NCBI GenBank assembly: GCA_902489745.1
Contig: CABUBB010000038.1
Location: 1 to 7,838, forward strand
Length of the DNA: 7,838 nt
From: Metaruminococcus_A sp003150405
GTDB taxonomy: Bacteria > Bacillota > Clostridia > Oscillospirales > Ruminococcaceae
Direction: 5' to 3'
Part shown: piece by piece, positions 1 through 5,811 of the stretch
How positions within the stretch are numbered: the stretch's first letter is position 1
Layout of the letters: every line of letters starts with the position of its first letter
Translations under genes and position numbers: made by a program
The notes under the pieces: model-generated
Seen by the model: the letters and a program-made list of their open reading frames with translations, nothing else
Database searches by the model: none
What the model was told of the DNA's origin: nothing

Positions 1-2
1 TC

Positions 3-533
3 ACCTCAGATAAATTCATTTACCTGTTTGGGCGCATCCTTCCGGTGCTGTCGTTGGTGCTTTCTATGTGTCTGCGTTATGTCCCTCTGCTCAAAAACCG
101 GTTTCGGGAAATTTCAGAGGGGCAGAAGTGCATGGGCCGGGATTATGGTATCCGCCAGCCCATACGGAAGCTGCGTCAGCTTGCACGCGAAATTTCCATC
201 CTCATTGCATGGTCGCTTGAAACCTCCATTGAAACGTCGGATTCCATGGAGGCCCGCGGCTACGGGCTGCGCGGCCGTACGAGCTTCCACATTTTTAAAT
301 TTACCCGGCGGGATGGATTTACCCTTGTTTTTATTGTGCTGGCGGCCGGCCTTGTCTTTACCGGCTGCGCCTTTGGCGTCAACAGCATTTATTACTATCC
401 TGCGGTGTATGCCCCCCATTCGTGGGGGGTTACCCTGCCGGTGGCGGCGGTTTACCTGCTGCTGCTTGTATTTCCGGCGGTGATTGATCTCAAAGGAGAA
501 TATAAATGGGCCAAATTGAGCTTCGAGACCTGA
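3..533 (+). CDS. ecfT: ECF transporter transmembrane coupling subunit EcfT, C-terminal part (5' truncated)
   Basis: The reading frame is open from the left edge and ends at TGA 531-533, leaving 176 visible residues. EcfT proteins are usually about 250-270 residues, so the N-terminal membrane helices are probably outside the window. EcfT is the membrane scaffold that couples the paired ATPases to the substrate-binding S subunit. The second coupling motif is clear: SMEARGYG, with Ala-Arg-Gly at 252-260, in a cytoplasmic helix after a TSIETSD stretch. The equivalent first motif reads QKCMGRDYG (Cys-Met-Gly at 129-137) rather than the usual Ala-Arg-Gly. Two hydrophobic segments follow, at about 312-375 and 432-485, with a YYYPAVY stretch between them, as in YkoC-like EcfT proteins. 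The last 28 bases overlap the ATPase gene, so the two are probably translationally coupled. The family assignment is firm. The cargo is inferred only from the downstream cobalamin genes. Confidence 0.88.
   Translation, partial: TSDKFIYLFGRILPVLSLVLSMCLRYVPLLKNRFREISEGQKCMGRDYGIRQPIRKLRQLAREISILIAWSLETSIETSDSMEARGYGLRGRTSFHIFKFTRRDGFTLVFIVLAAGLVFTGCAFGVNSIYYYPAVYAPHSWGVTLPVAAVYLLLLVFPAVIDLKGEYKWAKLSFET
411..430 (+). other. Perfect GC-rich inverted repeat with TTCG loop inside ecfT
   Basis: CCCCCCA (412-418) is followed by TTCG (419-422) and TGGGGGG (423-429). This gives a perfect 7-bp stem, extendable by one G-U pair (411/430), with a four-base loop. It codes for part of the Ala-Pro-His-Ser-Trp-Gly run of EcfT. 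No T-tract follows, so it is not a typical intrinsic terminator. It lies about 75 bases upstream of the ATPase start codon. It could pause ribosomes or stabilise a processed mRNA end, but that is speculation, and it may simply reflect codon choice. Confidence 0.4.
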
Positions 534-2179
534 GCTTTCGTTATCCGGGAAGCAAAAAATATGCACTGGATGGTATTTCTCTTTCGATTGCACCTTCCTC
601 ATTTGTGGTTTTATGCGGCCGTTCCGGCTGCGGAAAAAGCACCCTGCTGCGCCACCTGAAAAAGAACCTCACCCCTTATGGAGAGCGAAAGGGCAGCGTG
701 CTTTATGGTGGAACCGATATAACTGAATTGAGCGACCGTGTGAGCGCCCAGCAAATTGGGTTTGTCCAGCAAAGTCCGGAAAACCAAATCGTCACCGACA
801 AGGTGTGGCATGAACTCGCTTTTGGTTTGGAGAGCCTTGGCTTCCCAAACCGGGTCATCCGCCGGCGGGTCGCGGAAATGGCGAGCTTTTTCGGCATTCA
901 GACCTGGTTCCGCAAAAGCGTCTATGAGCTTTCCGGGGGGCAGAAACAGCTATTGAATCTTGCCTCTATTATGGCAATGCAGCCAGAGGTGTTGATTTTG
1001 GACGAGCCCACCTCCCAGCTTGATCCCATTGCCTCTTCTGAGTTCCTGGATACGCTGGTCAAAATCAACCGGGAGTTGGGGACAACAATCCTCCTGTCCG
1101 AACACCGGTTGGAGGAGGTGTTTCCTCTGGCCGATCAGGTTGTTGTCATGGAGGAAGGAAAACTTCTTACCTGCGGTACTCCGCGTAAGGTTGGCGCGTT
1201 TCTGGGAGAAAACAGCAGCGGCCGCAGAATGTACACCGGTCTGCCCGCCGTTATGCGGGTGTATGCTGAGCTTCCGCTGGGCGGTGAATGCCCGCTGACG
1301 GTGCGCGACGGTCGGCTTTGGCTTCAGCAGCACTTCCATAACCGGCCAGCCGCCCTGGAGGAGAAGCCTCCCAAAGAAAAACGAACTCATAGGGAACCAA
1401 AAACAGAGCCTGCTGCCGTCGAGTTTTCCGACGTCTGGTTCCGCTACCAGAAAAACGGGAACGACATTCTGCGCGGCTTATCGTTCCGGGTGGAAAAGGG
1501 AGAGTTTTTCTGCATGGTCGGCGGCAACGGCGTTGGGAAAAGCACGGCGCTCAAGCTGGTGAGCGGGGTGTTAAAGCCTTACCGCGGTAAGGTACTGGTC
1601 AACGGGCAGCCCGTTGGAAAGGGTGTTTCCGTGGGGATGCTCCCGCAGAATCCGCAGTCCCTTTTTACTGAGATTACAGCGGAAGAAGAGCTTTACGACA
1701 TGGTGCTTTTTGAGAAAATACCCGAGACTGAAAAAATTGACCGGGTAAACCGTATGCTGGAACGGCTGGAGCTCACCGACCTGCGCAAGGCAAACCCCTA
1801 TGACCTGAGCGGTGGGGAACAGCAGCGGCTTGCCCTTGGGAAAATATTAATGATGCGCCCTTCCCTGCTGGTGCTTGACGAGCCGACCAAGGGGCTGGAC
1901 CCCTTTTTTAAACAGGAGTTTGCCCGGATTTTGTGGCAGTTGAAAGCAGAGGGGGTTACTGTCCTGATGGTGACCCATGACATTGAGTTTTGTGCGGAAT
2001 ACGCCGACCGCTGCGCCATGATGTTTGACGGCGACCTTGTTTCGGCGGACACGCCCCGCGCCTTTTTCAGCGGCAACAGTTTTTATACGACCGCAGCAAA
2101 CCGGATGTCACGGGGAATTTTTGAAGGCGCAGTTACCTGTGCGGATGTGGTGGAACAATGCAGAAAAGCTATGATATGA
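506..2179 (+). CDS. ecfA: ECF transporter ATPase with two fused ABC domains (EcfA1-EcfA2 type)
   Basis: This 557-residue cytoplasmic protein powers the ECF importer by hydrolysing ATP. It holds two complete ABC ATPase domains, whereas many ECF systems use two separate proteins. Domain 1 (about 1-235) has Walker A GRSGCGKST (38-46), a Q-loop at VQQSPENQ (87-94), signature LSGGQ (142-146), Walker B LILDEP (163-168) and switch His200. Domain 2 (about 305-530) has Walker A GGNGVGKST (339-347), Q-loop Gln381, signature LSGGE (434-438), Walker B LLVLDEP (454-460) and switch His491. All catalytic motifs look intact in both domains, so two working ATP sites are expected. A linker near residues 285-302 is rich in Lys and Glu. 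The start is set by AAAGGAGAA (492-500), five bases before ATG 506. The gene overlaps ecfT by 28 bases. A similar fused architecture occurs in YkoD-type ATPases. Membership of the ECF class rests on the EcfT and S-type neighbours. Confidence 0.93.
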   Translation: MGQIELRDLSFRYPGSKKYALDGISLSIAPSSFVVLCGRSGCGKSTLLRHLKKNLTPYGERKGSVLYGGTDITELSDRVSAQQIGFVQQSPENQIVTDKVWHELAFGLESLGFPNRVIRRRVAEMASFFGIQTWFRKSVYELSGGQKQLLNLASIMAMQPEVLILDEPTSQLDPIASSEFLDTLVKINRELGTTILLSEHRLEEVFPLADQVVVMEEGKLLTCGTPRKVGAFLGENSSGRRMYTGLPAVMRVYAELPLGGECPLTVRDGRLWLQQHFHNRPAALEEKPPKEKRTHREPKTEPAAVEFSDVWFRYQKNGNDILRGLSFRVEKGEFFCMVGGNGVGKSTALKLVSGVLKPYRGKVLVNGQPVGKGVSVGMLPQNPQSLFTEITAEEELYDMVLFEKIPETEKIDRVNRMLERLELTDLRKANPYDLSGGEQQRLALGKILMMRPSLLVLDEPTKGLDPFFKQEFARILWQLKAEGVTVLMVTHDIEFCAEYADRCAMMFDGDLVSADTPRAFFSGNSFYTTAANRMSRGIFEGAVTCADVVEQCRKAMI

Positions 2180-3093
2180 CTCAATATGCGGCTGCCCGCC
2201 GAAAGCGCTTCTGGACGGCCGCCCTAATTATTTTTATCCTGGTGCCTGCAACCATTTTTGTTGGCGTACAGTTTCTGGGAGACAGGAAGTACCTGTTCAT
2301 CAGCGTCCTTATTTTGGCCTATACCATTATCCCGTTCTTCATGGTGTTTGAAAAACGCAAGCCGCGCGCGCGGGAATTGGTGATGATTGCTGTTATGTCC
2401 GCTTTGGCGGCCTGCGGAACGCTGGTCTGTTCCATGATGATCCCCTTTCAGGCGGGAACGGCCCTGGTCATTATTGCCGGCATTGCCCTTGGCCCGGAGG
2501 AAGGGTTTCTTGTTGGCGCGCTGGCACGGTTTGTCTGCAACTTTTTTCTGGGGCACGGGCCTTGGTCCCCATGGCAGATGGTGTGCTGGGGTCTGCTCGG
2601 TTTTCTTGCAGGCATTGTTTTCAACAAAGTAGATCTTGACCAGCTCAAATCCCGCAGCTTTAAGCTGGTGTTGGGGCCGGTGCTGAGCGTAGCCGCTGCC
2701 ATCGGCGTCGCTTATATCACCTACCTGCTGTGGGGAGACGGCCCTTTTCTCGGCTGGCGGCTTTACATTTTTGGCGCAGGGGGACTGCTCCTTGGACTGG
2801 TGATCCAGCGTAAACGGATGCCGGTGGACGACCTTACCCTTTCGGTCTATGGATTTTTGACGACCTTTATCATCTACGGTGGAATTATGAATGTCTGCGC
2901 CATGGTGATGTCCAGTTCCATTGACCGCACCAACATTGACATGAGCTGGCACTCCCTGACGGTGCTTTACCTGTCCGGGGTACCCTATGATTTTACCCAT
3001 GCGCTTGCTACGGCCTTTTTTCTGTTTCTATTCGGGGATAAGGTCATCCGCAAGATTGAACGGGTGAAGATTAAATACGGTATGTACCGCTGA
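2158..3093 (+). CDS. Predicted ECF transporter S (substrate-binding) subunit, probably for cobalamin or a corrinoid
   Basis: This is a very hydrophobic 311-residue membrane protein with about 8-10 predicted helices, roughly at residues 18-38, 45-65, 74-95, 100-118, 140-156, 170-191, 200-217, 228-250 and 266-292. The charged N-terminal tail (RRKR) and KRKPRAR after the second helix suggest cytoplasmic loops. The segment FLGHGPWSPWQM (130-141), then WGLLGFLAG, resembles the GPW-x-PWQM pattern seen in S subunits of clostridial ECF importers. S subunits usually have about 180-220 residues and six helices, so this one looks extended, apparently by extra N-terminal helices. Its place between the ATPase gene and cobT makes cobalamin, cobinamide or a lower-ligand precursor the likely cargo; CbrT-type cobalamin transporters are the obvious comparison. 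The start is uncertain. ATG 2158 overlaps ecfA by 22 bases. ATG 2176 would give an ATGA overlap and remove six residues. Neither has a strong ribosome-binding site. Confidence 0.75.
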   Translation: MQKSYDMTQYAAARRKRFWTAALIIFILVPATIFVGVQFLGDRKYLFISVLILAYTIIPFFMVFEKRKPRARELVMIAVMSALAACGTLVCSMMIPFQAGTALVIIAGIALGPEEGFLVGALARFVCNFFLGHGPWSPWQMVCWGLLGFLAGIVFNKVDLDQLKSRSFKLVLGPVLSVAAAIGVAYITYLLWGDGPFLGWRLYIFGAGGLLLGLVIQRKRMPVDDLTLSVYGFLTTFIIYGGIMNVCAMVMSSSIDRTNIDMSWHSLTVLYLSGVPYDFTHALATAFFLFLFGDKVIRKIERVKIKYGMYR

Positions 3094-3094
3094 T

Positions 3095-3100
3095 GGAGGA
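3095..3100 (+). promoter_or_regulatory. Ribosome-binding site GGAGGA that fixes the cobT start
   Basis: GGAGGA at 3095-3100 lies five bases before ATG 3106. An in-frame ATG at 3100 overlaps this motif itself and so cannot use it, which favours the 3106 start. It sits in the only true intergenic gap of the window (3094-3105, 12 bases). cobT can therefore initiate independently rather than depending on an overlap with the upstream gene. Confidence 0.75.
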
Positions 3101-3105
3101 TGATA

Positions 3106-4170
3106 ATGGATTGGAATGAGAGAATTGCGCCCCCAAACAAGGCCGCAGCCGACCAATGCCGGACACGATGGAACACTCTGGCAAAACCGCTGGGAAGCCT
3201 CGGTCTGCTGGAGGACGCTGTGGTTCAAATTGCCGCCCTTACCGGAGACGCCGGGTACCGGCTTGACCGGCGCGCGGCTGTCGTCATGTGCGCGGACAAC
3301 GGCGTAGTTGCACAGGGCATTTCCCAGACTGGTATGGAAGTGACCGCCGCTGTAGCGCGGAACATCGCGCGCGGCAGGGGGTGTATCAACCGATTTGCCA
3401 GTTGTGCCGGAGTGGATGTTTTCCCGGTGGATATTGGGATTGCAAAGGACCTGACCGGCTTTGGTGTGCTGAACCGCAAGATTGCTCCCGGCACTGGGGA
3501 CATCAGCACAGGCCCTGCCATGACGCTGGAGCAGGCACAGCGGGCCGTCTCGGTTGGAATTGACCTGGTCCGGGATTTAAAGGCGCAGGGTTACCAGATT
3601 CTTGCAACCGGTGAGATGGGCATAGGCAACACCACCACGAGCAGCGCCGTTGCCTCGGTGCTGCTCGGGCGGCCGGTCTCCGAGATGACCGGGCGGGGTG
3701 CAGGTTTGAGCGACCAGGGGATGGCGCACAAAATTGCAGTGATCCAAAAGACACTGGAAGTCAACTGTCCGGATCCGCAGGACGCTTGGGACGTCCTTGT
3801 CAAAGTCGGCGGCTTTGATATTGCTGGCATGGCCGGGTTGTTCCTCGGCGGTGCATTGTACCGGGTGCCTGTCCTCGTAGATGGTTTTATCTCTTCGGTT
3901 GCGGCGCTGGTTGCCACACGACTTCGCCCGGAAGCCGCCTGTGCCATGCTGGCCACCCATGTTTCAGAGGAACCGGCTGCCCGCTGTGTTCTTGACGCGC
4001 TTGGCCTTCATCCGCTCCTCTGTGCCGGGATGCGTCTTGGCGAAGGGACTGGGGCGGTGGCGGCGCTTCCGCTTCTGGATATGGCGCTGGAACTTTATTT
4101 CAACATGGACACCTTTGGGGAGATACAGATTGATTGCTACCAGCCGTTGAGCGAGGGCTGGGGATGCTGA
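3106..4170 (+). CDS. cobT: Nicotinate-nucleotide--dimethylbenzimidazole phosphoribosyltransferase CobT
   Basis: CobT transfers phosphoribose from nicotinate mononucleotide to 5,6-dimethylbenzimidazole or a related base. The product is alpha-ribazole 5'-phosphate, the lower-ligand half of cobalamin. The 354-residue length matches the family. Visible hallmarks, in order, are KPLGSLGLLED (about 27-37), the MCADNGVVAQG core (about 61-71), GEMGIGNTTTSS (Gly169 to Ser180, with conserved Glu170), GGFDIAGMAG, and LGEGTGA with Glu313. Glu313 fits the catalytic glutamate known as Glu317 in Salmonella CobT, and Glu170 fits Glu174. The start at ATG 3106 was chosen for GGAGGA spacing; the alternative ATG 3100 would add two residues. 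The stop overlaps the cobU start by seven bases. No lower-ligand synthesis gene (bluB or bza) is nearby, so the base must come from genes elsewhere or from outside. Confidence 0.97.
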   Translation: MDWNERIAPPNKAAADQCRTRWNTLAKPLGSLGLLEDAVVQIAALTGDAGYRLDRRAAVVMCADNGVVAQGISQTGMEVTAAVARNIARGRGCINRFASCAGVDVFPVDIGIAKDLTGFGVLNRKIAPGTGDISTGPAMTLEQAQRAVSVGIDLVRDLKAQGYQILATGEMGIGNTTTSSAVASVLLGRPVSEMTGRGAGLSDQGMAHKIAVIQKTLEVNCPDPQDAWDVLVKVGGFDIAGMAGLFLGGALYRVPVLVDGFISSVAALVATRLRPEAACAMLATHVSEEPAARCVLDALGLHPLLCAGMRLGEGTGAVAALPLLDMALELYFNMDTFGEIQIDCYQPLSEGWGC

Positions 4171-4685
4171 CGCTGGTGTATGGCGGCAGTGCCAGCGGGA
4201 AAAGCGAATATGCGGAACGTCTTGCCTGTGCGTCGGCAGGCCTGCGGTATTACATCGCCACAATGCGGCCTTATGGCGCATCCGCCAAAGCACGCATTCA
4301 AAAGCACCGGGCGGAACGCGCAGGGAAAAATTTTCAAACCCTGGAGTGCTACACTGGGCTTGATGCCCTTATACTGCCCCGCCGCGGAACGGTATTGTTG
4401 GAGTGTATGGGGAATCTAGCGGCCAACGAGCTGTTCTGGCCGGAGGGAGCGGGCGCAGAAAGCCCGGAACGCATTCGTGCCGGAATTTCCAATTTGCTTC
4501 GGCAAACCAGCAATTTGATTGTTGTCAGCAACGATGTTTTTCGCGAGGGATTGTTTTACGGGCAGGAGACCATCCATTACCTGGATGTGCTGGGCGGGCT
4601 GAACGAATTTCTAGCCCGGCAGGCCGACCGAGTTGTTGAGGTGGTCTGCGGCATTCCACTTGCGGTAAAGGGGGAGCTTCCATGA
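4164..4685 (+). CDS. cobU: Bifunctional adenosylcobinamide kinase / adenosylcobinamide-phosphate guanylyltransferase CobU
   Basis: CobU phosphorylates adenosylcobinamide and then transfers GMP from GTP to make adenosylcobinamide-GDP. The 173-residue protein begins LTLVYGGSASGKSEYAE, with P-loop GGSASGKS at 7-14. It continues with YYIATM (29-34) and KHRAERAGKNFQTLE (47-61), where His48 corresponds to the guanylylated His46 of Salmonella CobU. VLLECMGNLAANELF (77-91) matches the family's central strand. The usual SNEVGxGIVP loop is diverged here to SNDVFREGLFYG (122-133). The C-terminus (ADRVVEVVCGIP) is typical. ATG 4164 is preferred over an upstream in-frame TTG at 4134 because it has GAGGG (4153-4157) six bases upstream and places the P-loop at the usual distance from the N-terminus. 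It overlaps cobT by seven bases and cobS by four. A shorter paralogue follows cobS. Confidence 0.93.
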   Translation: MLTLVYGGSASGKSEYAERLACASAGLRYYIATMRPYGASAKARIQKHRAERAGKNFQTLECYTGLDALILPRRGTVLLECMGNLAANELFWPEGAGAESPERIRAGISNLLRQTSNLIVVSNDVFREGLFYGQETIHYLDVLGGLNEFLARQADRVVEVVCGIPLAVKGELP

Positions 4686-5470
4686 GGCTGTTTGGCACCA
4701 TTGTCACAGCGTTTTCCATGTTTTCACGCATCCCGGTTCCACACCTTTCATGGGATGACCGCAATATGCGGTATATGCTCTGCGCTTTTCCCCTGGTCGG
4801 TGCGGCCGCCGGTGTGCTGCTTTGTAGTTGGTGCTGGCTTGCCGGGACGCTGCGGTTTGGCGGCTTGCTCACAAGTACCGGATATGTTCTTCTCCCACTG
4901 GTGGTGACTGGAGGAATCCATCTGGACGGCTTCTGCGATACCGTGGACGCCCTTTCCAGTCACGCCCCACAGGCCAAAAAGCTGGAAATTCTCAAGGATC
5001 CGCATACAGGGGCATTTGCAGTCATTGTCGTTGCGGCATACTTCCTGTTTTACCTGGCGCTGTGTAGCGAGCTGGAAAAGGATTTGAAAACCGCATTGCT
5101 CATCAGCGGAGGTTACCTGTTGGAACGAATGCTGAGCGGCCTCTCGGTCCTCACCTTTCCCAAAGCGCGTAAGGACGGCCTCGCAAAAACCTTTTCCGAC
5201 CACAGCCCGCAATCCGGCGGAAAGACATTTCTGCTCATGTTTCTTGGCCTGCTGACGGCTGCTATGGTGGTTTTTTCCCCCATTCGAGGCAGTGCGCTTT
5301 GTGCTGCCGCCGGGTTGGCGTTTTGGTATTACCACCACATGTCTCTCAAACAATTTGGCGGCATAACCGGGGATTTGGCGGGCTATTTTTTGCAGGTATG
5401 TGAAATTTCAATGCTGACGGCATTGATTGTTACTCAAAAATTGGATGGGGTGATTGCATGGTTTTGGTGA
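4682..5470 (+). CDS. cobS: Adenosylcobinamide-GDP ribazoletransferase (cobalamin 5'-phosphate synthase) CobS
   Basis: CobS is an integral membrane enzyme. It joins adenosylcobinamide-GDP to alpha-ribazole phosphate (or alpha-ribazole), completing the nucleotide loop. The 262 residues fit the family. It begins with the usual amphipathic FSMFSRIPVP stretch (10-19). It carries the signature GGIHLDGFCDTVDAL (76-90), whose Asp81, Asp85 and Asp88 are expected to bind metal and the diphosphate. This is followed by LEILKDPHTGAFA (100-112), equivalent to the MRDSRxGAFG-type motif of other CobS proteins. Hydrophobic segments lie near 32-54, 66-80, 108-128, 137-157, 178-200 and 236-260. The start at ATG 4682 forms an ATGA overlap with the cobU stop and has GGGGAG (4671-4676) upstream. 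The 3' end overlaps the short CobU homologue by 13 bases. Confidence 0.96.
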   Translation: MRLFGTIVTAFSMFSRIPVPHLSWDDRNMRYMLCAFPLVGAAAGVLLCSWCWLAGTLRFGGLLTSTGYVLLPLVVTGGIHLDGFCDTVDALSSHAPQAKKLEILKDPHTGAFAVIVVAAYFLFYLALCSELEKDLKTALLISGGYLLERMLSGLSVLTFPKARKDGLAKTFSDHSPQSGGKTFLLMFLGLLTAAMVVFSPIRGSALCAAAGLAFWYYHHMSLKQFGGITGDLAGYFLQVCEISMLTALIVTQKLDGVIAWFW

Positions 5471-5811
5471 TTGGCGGCTACGCCTCCGGCAAACGGGATT
5501 ATGTCCAAAATGCGCTGGGCTTTTTGGAAGCAGATATTTCAGACGGCCTTCTGGATGCCCGTCCGGTGCTCAATGCGCTTCAGGACCTGGTTCAGCACTG
5601 CCTTTCCCAAGGCGGCGAGCCACAGAGCCTGCTGCCCTGGCTGCTGGAAAAGCAGGTTGTGGTCTGCGATGAAATGGGTTCCGGGGTTGTCCCCATTGAC
5701 GAGCGGCAGGACTGCCTTCGAGAAGAGGTTGGGCGGCTCTGTATCCGGCTGGCAGAACAGGCGGAGCGGGTTGTCCGGGTTGTCTGTGGGATCCCGCAGG
5801 TGATTAAATGA
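5458..5811 (+). CDS. Short CobU-like protein (second adenosylcobinamide kinase/guanylyltransferase homologue)
   Basis: This 117-residue protein is recognisably CobU-like at both ends but about 55 residues shorter than CobU. The N-terminus MVLVIGGYASGKRDYV aligns with the CobU P-loop, but the residue after GK is Arg13 rather than Ser or Thr. The C-terminal half contains VVVCDEMGSGVVP (67-79), close to the family's SNEVGxGIVP loop, and then AERVVRVVCGIPQ (102-114), similar to the end of the full-length CobU. The middle segment with the HRxxR guanylylation-site histidine is absent. Taken alone it probably cannot carry out both CobU reactions. It may be a partner or regulator of CobU, a kinase-only form or a specialised paralogue. 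The open frame and tight coupling argue against a decaying pseudogene: it overlaps cobS by 13 bases and the phosphatase gene by four (ATGA). GGGGTGAT at 5447-5454 is a usable ribosome-binding site. Homology is clear; function is not known from sequence. Confidence 0.82.
   Translation: MVLVIGGYASGKRDYVQNALGFLEADISDGLLDARPVLNALQDLVQHCLSQGGEPQSLLPWLLEKQVVVCDEMGSGVVPIDERQDCLREEVGRLCIRLAEQAERVVRVVCGIPQVIK

Noticed and set aside
28..483. Plus-strand open frame in another phase, overlapping ecfT
   Set aside because: The EcfT frame has the ARG coupling motif and correct hydrophobic pattern. The alternative is Cys/Arg/Pro-rich and lacks a recognisable motif.
2362..2373. Palindromic CCGCGCGCGCGG run, a possible Z-DNA or regulator site
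   Set aside because: It lies inside coding sequence and encodes a basic loop (KPRAR) between membrane helices. Arg/Ala codons explain it, and there is no loop for a hairpin.
2224..3000. Long open frame on the minus strand (258 codons) opposite the S-type membrane protein gene
   Set aside because: It is antisense to a clear membrane-protein gene. Its translation is rich in His, Gln, Lys and Arg with no recognisable domain, as expected for the complement of hydrophobic codons.
3094..3105. Possible promoter or riboswitch between the S-type gene and cobT
   Set aside because: Twelve bases is too short for either. It contains only the ribosome-binding site and spacer.
4748..5353. Minus-strand open frame (201 codons) opposite cobS
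   Set aside because: cobS has strong family motifs on the plus strand. The antisense frame shows no domain and no convincing start signal.
5458..5811. The short CobU homologue as a degraded pseudogene
   Set aside because: The frame is intact, has a usable ribosome-binding site, keeps conserved blocks at both ends and overlaps both neighbours. No remnant of the missing middle is seen in other frames.
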